A DNA stretch of 64,000 nt from NCBI GenBank assembly GCA_940671915.1, contig CALNVZ010000174.1, forward strand, positions 79,321,250 to 79,385,249, read 5' to 3'. The notes under the pieces were generated by a model. That model had not been told where the DNA came from. It ran no database searches and saw only the letters and a list, made by a program, of their open reading frames with translations. The DNA is from Paracentrotus lividus. Taxonomy: Eukaryota > Echinodermata > Echinoidea > Camarodonta > Echinidae. Of the stretch, positions 14,728 through 23,830 are shown piece after piece; positions within the stretch are counted from its first letter, which is position 1, and the number at the start of each line of letters is the position of its first letter. The translations under genes were made by a program, and so were the position numbers.

Positions 14728-17700
14728 TCCTTCTCTTTGTTTCTAACTTGGTAATTCCTTATTTCGCTCTCTCTTTCTTTATCTTTATCTTCCTCTCATA
14801 CAGGTTCCTGATGGAGAGACGCAGGAGCGATCAGTCTATGATGTGTGGTTGGAACGCATTCCTGATCCTAGCGGAAATCCTTAGTAAATATCAATTCAAA
14901 TCATGCCTTACCTTGCTTCAGATTAGCTTTAAAAGGTGTCTTAAGAATGTACAGCCACCATAACCTTTCTTCATTTTCATTTTTTCATTTTCATTTATTT
15001 TCATATTTCTCGTGTTACATCTTTATTTATATTCAATGAACAAAATAAATACATATGTAAAATAACATAAAGGTATAAATGGCCAATATGACATAGAAAT
15101 TACATTAAGAGAAACATGATGGGACCTACATGAAAGAGAGCTTGTGAAGCTGTAGACCCCAATGATATGATATGTCCCTATGATATGATTCATGCGGGGA
15201 TGGGCAATTACATTATGATAAATCCAACCATTATCTATAAAGGCTATTTGACTATCCGTGAAGGGTTCACTTGTTATGTCTAAAAGTTTTAATTTGAGAC
15301 TAAAGAACAACAGAAACCAAAGTTTGAATCTTACTTTTATAATCTTATTTTACCATCTATCTATCTTAATATGGAGTATACAAAAAAAAAAAAATGTTAT
15401 GCACTGCGAGCCAGAATTATATGGAAAAAGAATTTACCTATCACTCGATTATTTTCCTCAATTTAAAATTACCTTTAATTTTGTACCCTTTCTATTTAAG
15501 TGTATCAGATTTGGGCTCTGGAAGTGATCACGCCCCCTTCATAAATCGTATTGGAGTGCCTGCCACCGATCTTCTCTACGTCTTCGATCTCGTAAGAACT
15601 AAGAAAATAAATCTTATTGTAACTTTCTTATCGTCTTGCTTACATTACCTCATCAAAGTATGCCATTTGGTTCTATTATGGAGAACAATATAAAATATTT
15701 ATGACTCAGAATGAAGTTACCAAAAACAAAAAGATATATATATATATATAAATAACACAGTTGATAAAGAAGAATGCCAAAAACATAAAATCATAGATTT
15801 TATAATAAGGAGCATGCCTCAATATTGAAGGCGAAGTCACACTCTTCTCAGTGCTCATCTGGTGTGGAACAAGAAAATGTATTATCAAAATCCGTTCTGA
15901 AAAGACGAAAAAAACGACTGTTTATAATTCTTCATTATAATTATAATATATATATATTATATAGTATAATAATACTGTGTGTGTGGTGTGCGTGTGTGTG
16001 TGTGTATAAATGTGAGAATTTGTTTATTTTACTATTTTTCGCTCGGTCATTAAATGAATTTCTTCATTTCTTTGTTGTGTATTGGAAGTATTACATATTT
16101 CTTTATGCTTAATATCCATTTTGTCATTTCAGCAATATCAATTACCGAAAAGAGAAATATGCAGTTTAATGGCATAAATGCCAAATAAGAGTTAATCTTT
16201 TTCTATACAGTGCGTTTCAGAAAAAGGTAACTCCAATTATTTCATGGGGCCCATATTCCCAAGCTCATTTTTTTGCCGTTCAATATGTATCATATAATTG
16301 AAAAGTAACTCTTATACCTTTCAAATGGTACCTTTCTGAATATTAATGAAACATAACTGAGTAAATTGCAAATGAAAATGACGTACAGATCAATTTTTTC
16401 CAAGATTTTAAGGAAATGAAAGAAGACTGAGGGAAGTTGACCCTGCTGTCCCAGAGCATTGAATAGGATTGCGTGCGGTAATGTGTGACTTCTTTGAAAG
16501 CATGATCCACTTTGTCTTCTCTCTTGTACATTTTCATTTGCAATTTACTCAGTTATGCTTTACATTTATGATTCAAGAAAGGTACCATTGGAAAAGTGGA
16601 GAGTTCATTTTCAATTATATGTAACCTATGAACAGTAAAAACAAATGGGCTTGGAATATGGGCCCTCTATAAAATGGATTACCTTTTTTCTGAAACGCAC
16701 TGTATATACAATTATTGTGTTCTGATATCGAGGCATTCAGTTAATCACACATTATAGCTCTTGTGAAAGGAACTTTCATTTTTATATCTTCATCAGAGAC
16801 TAGGCTTATCATCCTATCCCGTCTACCACTCGGTCTATGAAAATTTTTACTACGTAAAGAACTTCTTGGACTGGAACTTTTGGCGTCATCAAGCTATGGC
16901 GAGAGTTTTTCTCGAGTTTTCACGAGATCTCGCAGATTCCGTGATTCTACCCTTTGGCTGCGTGGAATATTCTTCTAAACTGAAACAAGCTATTCAATAT
17001 TTGGAGAGAGATTTTGGAGATAAAATGACACAAAATGGTATCACATTTGGTAAGAAAGATGACGAAATCGAGTCTATCCTACTTAATCGTAACTATTCAA
17101 TATCGACTTAAGTCAAATCAGGGCATTTTGAGCTTGCTTTATGTAATTAATAATTATTGGGTTTCTTAAAAATACTTATCATCGAATTCACCAAATGAAA
17201 CACTCAAAAAGTATCATGTTGGAAAATGCTGATACTTTTGATCTAATCTATGTTATGAATTCGACGGCTGACAGGTGGCTTTGATTAATCTGGAATTGAT
17301 TAAAAGTTATGCTGTCCAGCTATTGTAGCACATACGGTACAGGTACAGGTATCTTTTGTTTTATTTTATTCTTCTATGTATTGATAGGACAAATGGGGGC
17401 TTGTCCGGGATTGAGCCCAAATATGAGGTGGAGAAATACGCCATGAACGATATATTGGAGTTCATGTTCATGCATATCAAACGAGTCAAATGAACGTGGA
17501 AGTTCGATGGCGTTGATCATGAATTATACAAGTTTCACAAAATATAAATATAGGGTTTTTGTTATGAATGTAAGCAACATATTATTCTTCCTTATACATT
17601 GCCGGACTGACAATTTTTTACATGTAGAAATTAAATTTTGTACATGGCTTAACATCCTCCCTTCTTTTCATAGATTACATTCAGTCAGCATTGGATAATT

Positions 17701-19006
17701 TCACGGGAGCAGCTCAGAAGTTTGAAATGCAACTATCTATTATCAATCATAACAAGTGAGTCTTTCTTTATAGTCCAGTGAGTCTTGTTTTTGCTTTTAT
17801 AGAGTCCAATTTAATTTGATTTCGGTTGGGAGGAAAGAGAATAACCAGTGTCATGATGACCAAAAGCATGAAAAGGAAGTTTTTGGCACAGATAAATGGA
17901 GATCTCAGCTGAATATGCTGCACACAAAAAAAAAAGAAGAAAAAAAAGAAGCTTTTCTTCATGTACCTTGGCTGTACATTAAAAATATTTTTGAATGGTA
18001 TGGATAATGGATTGCATTTTCACGTGCGTAAACTTTTTTTTTGGTAATTCCATTTCTTTCAACTCAAATACCATTATATTTTGCATTGACAATTTTATGC
18101 CATTCCCTTTTCCTTCTCATTTTGGGGGTACATTGAGAAGATGTACCTTGATGCATTCAGTATCCCTACTGTTAGTAAAAAGTAAAAATAAATAGATAAA
18201 AATGGTTGTTACAATTGACTGTTATTCTGTCTCTAATGGCTGCCCTTCTTTCTTGCCTAGCCCCTATGAAGTGAGGCGAGTTAATGATCAGATGATGCAC
18301 GTAGAACGGAGCTTTCATCGATCCAGCTGGATTGCCAGGGAGAAATGGCTCAGGTATTTAGTAAAACCAATCATATTCCCTTTATTAAAATATGAATTGC
18401 ATCAAGCGCGGCTATTTCTAGTCACGACTGGGAGGGGGGAGGGGGGGGACGGAAACACCCGAAAGTGAAAATAATACACTCAAATTTGCATACTTCGCAC
18501 ATTATGCAGACTAATGAAAAAATTTGGTGAGCGCGAAGCGCGAGCTGAAAATTTTGCCTTATAATAACATTTGTATGTATTACATGTATTTTACCTCTTT
18601 ATTAGCTTCAACAAGCTATCACTACATAAAAATATGTTAAGCTTTAAAAATCGAGGGGGACGATCCCCCCCCAGAAAAAAATCGAGGGGGGACACGTCCC
18701 CCCCCCCTCCCCCCCCCCCTCCACCCCGACGCGGCAATGCATCGCATAATTTCTATACAACGCTAGACACCTGAATATTTGTTAATTTCTCTCTTTTTTT
18801 CATCCAGGCATGTCATCTTTGCACCCGAGCAGTATAGATTCATATTCAGGGGATGAGTTTCCTGCGTGGTTGATGCCATGTATCAAATCGACGATGATCC
18901 CGATCAAGACACTCGATGGGATAACGTTAGAAAAACAGTTAGCCATCGTGACCTCACATATCACATCAACCTCGCCAGTACGCTTACTGACGTCAACACA
19001 CTTTAG
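1552..19006 (+). CDS. NAALAD2-like: Paralog A: NAALADase / glutamate carboxypeptidase II-like M28B metallopeptidase (17 exons)
   Basis: Seventeen exons with consistent phases join to about 736 codons, close to the 740-750 usual for the family. Order: cytoplasmic tail and one membrane segment (exon 1), protease-associated and peptidase M28 core (exons 2-13), C-terminal helical dimerisation region (exons 14-17). Di-zinc ligands by family alignment: His and Asp in '[16 protein letters not shown]' (exon 9), catalytic Glu pair in '[10 protein letters not shown]' (exon 10), Asp in 'INVDSA' (exon 11), His in 'YHSVYE' (exon 14). The expected role is hydrolysis of peptides at the extracellular face of the membrane. 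Glutamate-pocket residues of human GCPII (Asn257, Lys699, arginine patch) appear replaced, and '[10 protein letters not shown]' resembles NAALADL1, so folate or NAAG hydrolysis is not assured. The start is the ATG at 1552; an upstream in-frame TTG at 1522 is not a start. The last exon contains two compensating one-base shifts and, read literally, an in-frame stop. Confidence 0.93.
2286..3586. mobile_element. TIR element in intron 1 (mariner-like, TA target)
   Basis: Inverted termini of about 215 bases, outer ends CAGTGCGTATCAATAAAAAC at the left and the complement of CAGGGTGTATCAATAAAAAC at the right, flanked by TA. The interior holds degenerate GATT/AATC tracts (about 2725-2770 and 2965-3140) and a poly-T run near 3171-3205. 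No transposase frame is visible, so it is non-autonomous. It ends 57 bases before the exon 2 acceptor. Confidence 0.8.
3644..3800 (+). CDS. NAALAD2-like: Paralog A exon 2
   Basis: Encodes '[11 protein letters not shown]' through '[12 protein letters not shown]', the family's conserved PHLAGT motif and start of the protease-associated region. Acceptor 'tgctag', donor GTGAGC. Enters in phase 2 and leaves in phase 0. Confidence 0.95.
3880..4285. repeat. CT and CA simple-sequence tract in intron 2
   Basis: CT repeats (about 3880-3900) run into a long imperfect CA/ACACC tract ending near 4280. Several open frames across it are composition artefacts. Confidence 0.9.
4377..4505. repeat. 62-base direct duplication in intron 2
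   Basis: The unit starting 'atattattcgcaattaac' occurs twice back to back with essentially one difference, ending 14 bases before the exon 3 acceptor. The second copy forms part of the polypyrimidine stretch of the intron. Confidence 0.85.
4519..4647 (+). CDS. NAALAD2-like: Paralog A exon 3
   Basis: 43 codons, phase 0 to phase 0, from '[11 protein letters not shown]' to '[10 protein letters not shown]', aligning with the GCPII region around 'PPFSAFSPQGMPEG'. Acceptor 'ttatag', donor 'GTACTA' (weak). Confidence 0.94.
5247..5375 (+). CDS. NAALAD2-like: Paralog A exon 4
   Basis: 43 codons, phase 0 to 0, '[14 protein letters not shown]' to '[10 protein letters not shown]'. The FRG arginine corresponds to GCPII Arg210, a substrate carboxylate contact, and is retained. 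Donor GTAAGT. Confidence 0.95.
6641..6833 (+). CDS. NAALAD2-like: Paralog A exon 5
   Basis: 64 codons plus one base, '[20 protein letters not shown]' onward to '[11 protein letters not shown]'. It carries the conserved YSDPAD and GDP..PGYP motifs. The position of GCPII Asn257 aligns to Ser/Ala here. Donor GTAAGT. A 60-base interior piece of this exon also occurs at 1322-1381. Confidence 0.95.
7142..7232 (+). CDS. NAALAD2-like: Paralog A exon 6
   Basis: Encodes 'YMYRLKD' and '[18 protein letters not shown]', matching the family motif [11 protein letters not shown]. Acceptor 'atccag', donor GTAACT, leaves in phase 2. Confidence 0.95.
7443..7735 (+). mobile_element. Remnant of a non-LTR retrotransposon ORF2 C-terminus
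   Basis: Conceptual translation gives '[10 protein letters not shown]', '[18 protein letters not shown]' and a broken continuation, a pattern typical of the C-terminal tail of CR1/L2-type ORF2 proteins (a ..GP.IWN.LP.. motif). It is interrupted by stops and frameshifts and is a dead fragment in intron 6. Downstream TGGTATGGTATGG-type sequence near 7912-7932 may belong to another element's 3' end. Confidence 0.6.
8351..8440 (+). CDS. NAALAD2-like: Paralog A exon 7
   Basis: Encodes '[16 protein letters not shown]' and '[12 protein letters not shown]', aligning with GCPII '..YNVGPGF..'. Acceptor 'ctgcag', donor GTGAGT at 8441. The last ~50 bases of this exon with its donor are repeated in the intron that follows. 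Confidence 0.94.
8441..8960 (+). repeat. Minisatellite built from the exon 7 3' end and its splice donor
   Basis: Nine further copies of the exon 7 tail ('catayCggtacggaccrggcttc' through 'cctcagag') each followed by GTGAGT or a variant. Donor GT positions: 8503, 8560, 8617, 8659 (GTAAAT), 8724, 8781, 8823, 8880, 8937. Spacings are 57 bases mostly, with 42, 62 and 65 variants. A degraded eleventh copy lies near 9070-9115. Reading past the true donor in the exon frame meets TGA at once, so none of the extra units can simply extend the coding exon. Confidence 0.92.
9331..10265. mobile_element. Non-autonomous TIR element, 'ggggcaattgtaaca' family, copy 1
   Basis: Ends GGGGAGACCGGGG and its complement at the right. 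The word 'ggggcaattgtaaca' or its complement recurs at least seven times inside. The second copy is at 26529-28003. No open frame for a transposase. Confidence 0.8.
10381..10466 (+). CDS. NAALAD2-like: Paralog A exon 8
   Basis: Encodes '[20 protein letters not shown]' and 'IDGSIEP', matching GCPII 'VKMHIHS..RIYNVIGTLRGAVEP'. Acceptor 'acctag', donor GTGAAT. Confidence 0.94.
10761..11727. mobile_element. Non-autonomous TIR element, 'ggtaatatgggc' family, copy 1
   Basis: Ends GGGTACATGCAGGTAATATG and its complement. The core word also occurs at about 11155 and as a near-perfect 18-base-arm palindrome at 11503-11540. A GGTGACCGGTGACCGG motif lies near 10818-10833. An inverted copy occurs at 56566-57521 in the paralogous gene. 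Confidence 0.85.
11809..11928 (+). CDS. NAALAD2-like: Paralog A exon 9: first zinc-ligand exon
   Basis: Encodes '[19 protein letters not shown]' then '[14 protein letters not shown]'. The His of NHRD and the Asp of AVDP correspond to GCPII His377 and Asp387, ligands of the di-zinc centre. Donor GTTAGA is weak and is also weak in paralog C. Confidence 0.96.
12114..12196 (+). CDS. NAALAD2-like: Paralog A exon 10: catalytic glutamate exon
   Basis: Encodes '[19 protein letters not shown]' and 'LGSTEFVE'. The EE pair matches GCPII Glu424 (general base) and Glu425 (zinc ligand). Phase 1 in, phase 0 out, donor GTAAAA. Confidence 0.96.
12627..12758 (+). CDS. NAALAD2-like: Paralog A exon 11
   Basis: 44 codons, '[20 protein letters not shown]' onward to 'AIMDATKR'. 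The Asp of INVDSA matches GCPII Asp453, a zinc ligand. Donor GTAAGT; paralog C uses GC at the same place. Confidence 0.95.
12881..14557. mobile_element. TIR element in intron 11
   Basis: Ends CCGTCACACTGAGCTCGTTC and complement of CCGTCACACTGAGGTCGTTC. An internal copy of the terminus at about 13969 indicates a composite or nested pair. The interior is full of 'gaacggg'/'cgtactacgaac' words. Short open frames in it are not gene-like. Confidence 0.75.
14804..14883 (+). CDS. NAALAD2-like: Paralog A exon 12
   Basis: Encodes '[20 protein letters not shown]' and 'DPSGNP', leaving in phase 2. The donor is TA|GTAAAT, so the apparent TAG is split by the splice site and is not a stop. Confidence 0.9.
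15501..15591 (+). CDS. NAALAD2-like: Paralog A exon 13
   Basis: Encodes '[20 protein letters not shown]' and '[11 protein letters not shown]'. The GSGSD motif replaces GCPII GSGND and the arginine patch that follows in GCPII is not seen, closer to what I recall for NAALADL1. Acceptor 'atttaag', donor GTAAGA. Confidence 0.92.
16208..16702. mobile_element. Foldback MITE with TA target in intron 13
   Basis: Outer ends CAGTGCGTTTCAGAAAAA and complement, TA on both sides. The inverted arms run about 190-200 bases each, so nearly the entire element can fold on itself. Confidence 0.85.
16797..17049 (+). CDS. NAALAD2-like: Paralog A exon 14
   Basis: Largest exon, '[20 protein letters not shown]' through 'MTQNGITF'. 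The His of YHSVYE corresponds to GCPII His553, a zinc ligand. Start of the C-terminal helical region. Acceptor 'atcag', donor GTAAGA. Confidence 0.95.
17674..17755 (+). CDS. NAALAD2-like: Paralog A exon 15
   Basis: Encodes '[20 protein letters not shown]' and 'LSIINHN', aligning with the GCPII segment '..AVKNFTEIASKFSERLQ'. Donor GTGAGT, leaves in phase 2. Confidence 0.93.
18261..18353 (+). CDS. NAALAD2-like: Paralog A exon 16
   Basis: Encodes '[20 protein letters not shown]' and 'REKWLR', matching the family's 'MNDQLMFLERAF' motif. Acceptor 'gcctag', donor GTATTT. Confidence 0.93.
18420..18735. repeat. G/C-run low-complexity DNA in intron 16
   Basis: Contains G-runs (18429-18448), a 'gcgcgaagcgcgagc' palindromic word near 18533 and C-runs at 18665-18725. 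No gene. Confidence 0.7.
18808..19006 (+). CDS. NAALAD2-like: Paralog A exon 17 (terminal, with compensating frameshifts)
   Basis: Opens as 'HVIFAP' and closes in the same frame as '[20 protein letters not shown]' onward to 'LTDVNTL' and TAG at 19004. Family alignment requires the stretch between ([13 protein letters not shown]) to be read one frame over: one extra base near 18829 and one missing base near 18870. Read without correction, TGA at 18854 ends the protein after about 686 residues, losing the last ~50. Whether this is a base-calling error or a real lesion cannot be told from one sequence. Confidence 0.8.
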
Positions 19007-19127
19007 GAGCACTATATGGACCAAACAGCGACCAGTACGTTTAATGACGTCACTAAACATTGGAGAAATCTGTGATCATGCACAATCAGTGACCAGTACG
19101 TTTCTGACGTCACACCACTTTGGAGGA
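18972..19127 (+). repeat. Three divergent tandem units spanning the stop codon, each with TGACGTCA
   Basis: Units begin at about 18972, 19029 and 19088 with 'CCAGTACG', then TGACGTCA and a 'ACACTTTGGAG'-like end. The first supplies the last codons and stop of paralog A; the other two are in the 3' UTR. TGACGTCA is the CRE palindrome bound by CREB/ATF proteins. Confidence 0.75.
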
Positions 19128-19664
19128 CTTCTGTTTAACGATCAATCACAGCGAACGCTATACTGACATTTCGTATCGCCGCTTTGTGAATCATAATTGT
19201 AGAAGTCTTGTCTTCAACAATATTTGGAATTCGTTAAAGTGTGTCAATTTCATACGTTCTAAACAAATATCAAAATGTTACATACGCAAACTAAACAAGA
19301 CCCTAACTTAAAAAAAAAAAATGTATAGCGCTCCTTTGATCAAGGCGCAATGATATGAAATTAGTGTGCTTTAGGTTAATGCCTTTATGTGACATTATTT
19401 TATAAGATCAAATTTCTGCATTTCCATTAGATTCAACGTGGGCGAGTATGGCAAAATGTTGACAGTGAAGTCACTGGGCTTACAACTGCCAACACACATG
19501 TAGGATGAAGAAAAAAAAGTATTTTGTGCCTATATATGTTGTTTCATTCCTCGTTTAATTAACATTTTCCAGTCTGGGCAATACATTGTATGGGGAAATC
19601 AGCAAAATGTTAATTTCATGACATCCAATGGCATAAATATTATAGTTTTTTCTGAAACTTATGA

Positions 19665-19670
19665 AATAAA
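19665..19670 (+). promoter_or_regulatory. Possible polyadenylation signal AATAAA
   Basis: The first canonical AATAAA seen downstream of the paralog A stop codon, about 660 bases away. Only the hexamer supports it. Confidence 0.3.
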
Positions 19671-19703
19671 GGAGAGCAATTCGATTCGTGACTGCGCCCT
19701 CAG

Positions 19704-20000
19704 ATGGGTGGTATCTCACTTGCGGACAGACGTTTCCACGACGTCTCCGCGACATTTTCAAAAACTTTGACAAAGCAATTCAAAGAACTGTCTCAAAGAA
19801 GATCGCGACTCATGAAACGTCGCGGAGACTCCCGGAGACTCCCGCGACAAGTTCAAAATTTGTCGCGGAGACGTCTCGGAGAATGTTCACGAGTTCTTTG
19901 AAACTGCTTGTCACAGTTTGGGGAATGTCGCGAGACGTCGCGGAGACGTCTCGGAGACGTCTCTAATACTTTTTTTTTTATAAGTGAGATTACCACCCAT
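19704..20000. mobile_element. Small TIR element with iterated GAGACGTC words
   Basis: Ends ATGGGTGGTATCTCACTT and complement of ATGGGTGGTAATCTCACTT. The interior repeats 'gtcgcggagacgtctcggag'. Similar GACGTC-rich sequence occurs at 29190-29300. The frames across it are not genes. Confidence 0.7.
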
Positions 20001-20340
20001 AGATGATAACTAAAATGTGTCAGTATTCCATTTTGATTGATTTCCATGTCAACAAAATAGGTCATCGCAGTGTGACATTGTTTACTCCCTCTCTGTTATT
20101 GGATTACCTCTTTTTAATACACGTAGTCGTTTTTTCGACCGTTACATTATTTTCTGATGGCTATGACCAAAACAGAAAATAGAGACAGGATAGGTTACAC
20201 CTACCTATCCATTATTATCAAATACTGTATTTTCGCGTCGAATTCCTGCTCTTCTGCCTAATAGCTTTTAACAAAAAGTTCAAACATATTATGAAATAAA
20301 ATACCAAGAAATGCTTGTGAATGTTTTTGGGGGCATACTA

Positions 20341-20659
20341 CAGTGCGTCCTAGAGAAAACGAACCGAGCATATTCGATGTTTTATCTTAACTTGATCTCA
20401 ATCAAAATTCGTAAATGAAAAAAAAATTATAATACACATGTGACACGACAATTTGAAGAGAGGAAACTAAAAGTCGTTTGGCAATGTTTGGCGGGCGGTG
20501 TCTGAAATCTCTTTAAAATCTACATGTTTTAAAAGTTCATTTCATGCCCTTTCATATGACACCCGCAACCAATGAATATGCTTCCGAAATATGAAGTTAT
20601 GTTCATTTTGAAATAGTTCTTGCATTCAATAATTTCTTTCTTTTTTCTGGGACGCACTG
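20341..20659. mobile_element. Mariner-like MITE with TA target
   Basis: Outer ends CAGTGCGTCCTAGAGAAAA and complement of CAGTGCGTCCCAGAAAAAA, flanked by TA. It shares the CAGTGCG start with elements at 2286 and 16208. Its right part recurs in the block at 21141. Confidence 0.75.
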
Positions 20660-21859
20660 TAATAGGGCAAGTCACGCTATTTGGCAATGTACAAACGGGA
20701 CATTCAGAGACAAAAATAGGCTTTTTTGATAATATCTTAAATTGAAATCCAATCCCCTTAGGTATATTTTTGAAGGTACTAAGAAACCCCTCGACCAAAA
20801 CATGAAAACAAATTAATTTAAATAACTCAATTCATATTTAACTTATGATAATTTATTCGTTCGTAACACAAGGGACCAGAAAAAAAAATGGTGTTTTTAA
20901 ATTTTGAATTTGTTCACACGATACTAGGAATTTAAAAAGCAGATAAAAACTTGCATAGTCACATCCTCTTAACCATGCAATAAACTTTGTAAATACATAT
21001 TTTAATGTCAATACCTCCTCACGTTTTCTGACAAGGACAAGTTTTATAAAATATGACATGTAACACATGGGACAGTAACACATGGGACAATTATTCCATG
21101 AAATATTTTCCATTAAATATTTGGTGTAAAAGAGAGAGATGATCTCAATCAAAATCGTAAATGAAAAAAAATTATATTACACATGTGACACGACAATTTG
21201 AGAGAGGAAACTAAAAAGTCGTTGGCAATGTTTGCGGGCGGTGTCTGAAAATCTCTTTAAATCTACATGTTTAAAAGTTCATTTCATGCCCTTCATATGA
21301 CACCGCAACCAATGAATATGCTTCGAATAATGAAAGTTTGTTCATTTGAAATAGTTCTTGCATTTCAATAATTTCTTTCTTTTTTCTGGGACGCACTGTA
21401 ATAGGGCAAGTCCACGCTATTTGGCAATGTAACAAACGGGACATTCAGAGACAAAATAGGCTTTTTTGATAAATCTTAAATTGAAATCCCAATCCTTAGG
21501 TATATTTTTGAAGGTACTAAGAACCCTCGACAAAATCATGAACAATTATTTAAATAACTCAATTCATATTTAACTTATGATAATTTTATTCGTTCGTAAC
21601 ACAAGGGACCAGAAAAAAAAATGGTGTTTTTAAATTTTGAATTTGTTCACATGATACTAGGAATTTTAAAAAGCAGATAAAAACTTGCATAGTCACATCC
21701 TCTTAACCATGCAATAAACTTGTAAATACATATTTTAATGTCATACCTCCTCACGTTTTCTGACAAGGACCAAGTTTTATAAAATATGACATATAACACA
21801 TGGGACAGTAACACATGGGACAATTATCCATGAATATTTTCCATCAAATATTTGGTGTA
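20394..21859. repeat. Noisy 735-base tandem duplication
   Basis: 20394-21129 and 21141-21859 are the same sequence ('gatctcaatcaaaat' to 'aaatatttggtgta') differing almost only by single-base indels, often in homopolymers. It lies 200 bases before a gap. This is the signature of duplicated, unpolished long-read sequence. Confidence 0.85.
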
Positions 21860-22818
21860 GCCAAGGTGTAGCAACATGTTGTGTAAAAAAATCCGCTGAT
21901 AAAACAAAGAACCATAATACAACATACTACTGTAAAAAAAAAAAAAAAAAAAAAAAGTAAATATTTTGATTCATTACTTGAGGTGGGAGGGCGAGTATAA
22001 ACTATATTATTTTACATCAGCTCAGTAACTTTTGTGAGACTACTACTGAGACATGAATCTNNNNNNNNNNNNNNNNNNNNNNNNNNNNNNNNNNNNNNNN
22101 NNNNNNNNNNNNNNNNNNNNNNNNNNNNNNNNNNNNNNNNNNNNNNNNNNNNNNNNNNNNNNNNNNNNNNNNNNNNNNNNNNNNNNNNNNNNNNNNNNNN
22201 NNNNNNNNNNNNNNNNNNNNNNNNNNNNNNNNNNNNNNNNNNNNNNNNNNNNNNNNNNNNNNNNNNNNNNNNNNNNNNNNNNNNNNNNNNNNNNNNNNNN
22301 NNNNNNNNNNNNNNNNNNNNNNNNNNNNNNNNNNNNNNNNNNNNNNNNNNNNNNNNNNNNNNNNNNNNNNNNNNNNNNNNNNNNNNNNNNNNNNNNNNNN
22401 NNNNNNNNNNNNNNNNNNNNNNNNNNNNNNNNNNNNNNNNNNNCTTTAAGAATAACAATATGGAAAGTTATGTGCTAGGTTTGTGATATTTTCGCCAGAG
22501 GAAGCCAAGATAATATTGAAACAGAAAATATGTACTTTTTGGTTGTATTCCTATAACAAGCCTTTAGAAATAATGGTTGAAAATAGCATTTTTAATGCAT
22601 TTTATCATTTTTTTTCATGAATATTAATGAGCCTTGTAACGTAATATGACCTTGAAATGACTTTCTGACCTCATTTACATTAAGTTTATTTCATACACTT
22701 TGTGATGATATATGATACATTATATGTACTTTTAAAACCTCACTGACACACTTGACATAAAAATGGTCGAAAAGTTGAAAAATCACCACCTCGGGAACAA
22801 ATAGCGTGGACTTGCCCA
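20665..22818. mobile_element. TIR element broken by duplication and gap
   Basis: GGGCAAGTC(C)ACGCTATTTG occurs at about 20665 and 21406, and its complement at 22799-22818. These look like the two termini of one element of roughly 1.4 kb whose interior holds the assembly gap. Confidence 0.6.
22061..22443. other. Assembly gap of 383 N
   Basis: Run of unknown bases. Open frames that cross it are meaningless. Confidence 1.
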
Positions 22819-23689
22819 ATCATAATAGTCTTTAGACGCATCGCATTTGGGGCTCAGTGAACTGTGCTATAGGCTACTCGTAAAATTGTATTCGTACAGA
22901 TATTACAAACAAATATGATATTTGAATTTCTATTCATCACTCCTATGTAAACAAGGCAGAATTTGGTATGCAATAATTCAGGTGGACCATATTGTGTTTG
23001 TGTGGTTTATTTTTTACCATGACCCCGTAAAGGTAGGCCTAGGTGTAATGTCAATCAACTACACAATTCTTTTTAAAAATCACACTTGTTTATTGCTATG
23101 ATACAGGAATATTTCAATCGTGAATCACTTGGTATATTTCAAAGTATAAATGTAGTCCAAAGCAATTTCTAAACCACCAAGTCTTTTCAAAAACTATTTC
23201 GGACCGATCGAAAAAGTAAACTGACAATAAAAATTTAGGCTAAAATTTTTAGGCTAATACCGAATACCAAATACACGGCTTTCAACAAAGATGTTATCTG
23301 ATACAGGATGCATGATAAAGATTAAGTTGAAATATTGCAGTTAAAAATCCTCCTAATATCAAACAACATTGACAAATTTGAGACTGAATATGCAACGTAT
23401 TTTTAAAAAAGTTATTATATCAATAATATATATTTTGGCGAATGTGTATTTTGGATGGTACTGAGAAGGCAATATGGATTTAGCACTCGTTGAAATTATT
23501 TGGTTTGCACTTTTTTTTTCTCGCACGAAACTCTGTGAACTGTAACATAATTGACTTCATATAGGCTAATAGGAGATATTTGCGAACGCATAGAATACAC
23601 AACTTCAGTTTTTACAATAGTTTCAATAGCATTGACCGTGACATCTAAACACGGTGAACTGGTATTTGGGTCATATGCAATATTCATTC
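22819..23689. other. Intergenic DNA upstream of first exon b
   Basis: AT-rich sequence without recognisable gene, repeat or RNA. The region just downstream, 23690-23830, is homologous to 25065-25198, so the promoter of the first exon may lie here. Confidence 0.5.
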
Positions 23690-23830
23690 ACTGACAGCTA
23701 CTCCGGTGGGACATCATTTTATTTCTAAAAGCTGGTAGTGACATTTGGATTAGAGATATCATTGGTGTCAAACCTCTCTAAATCAGGCTATATTTTGTAA
23801 AAGAAAGCTGACTTTCGGAAAAGATCGGCG

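Noticed and set aside
14881-14884. TAG stop at the end of exon 12 of paralog A
   Set aside because: The TAG spans the donor (TA|GTAAAT); the codon is completed as TAT in exon 13.
22012-22486. Frames crossing the unknown bases
   Set aside because: They consist of N translated as X.
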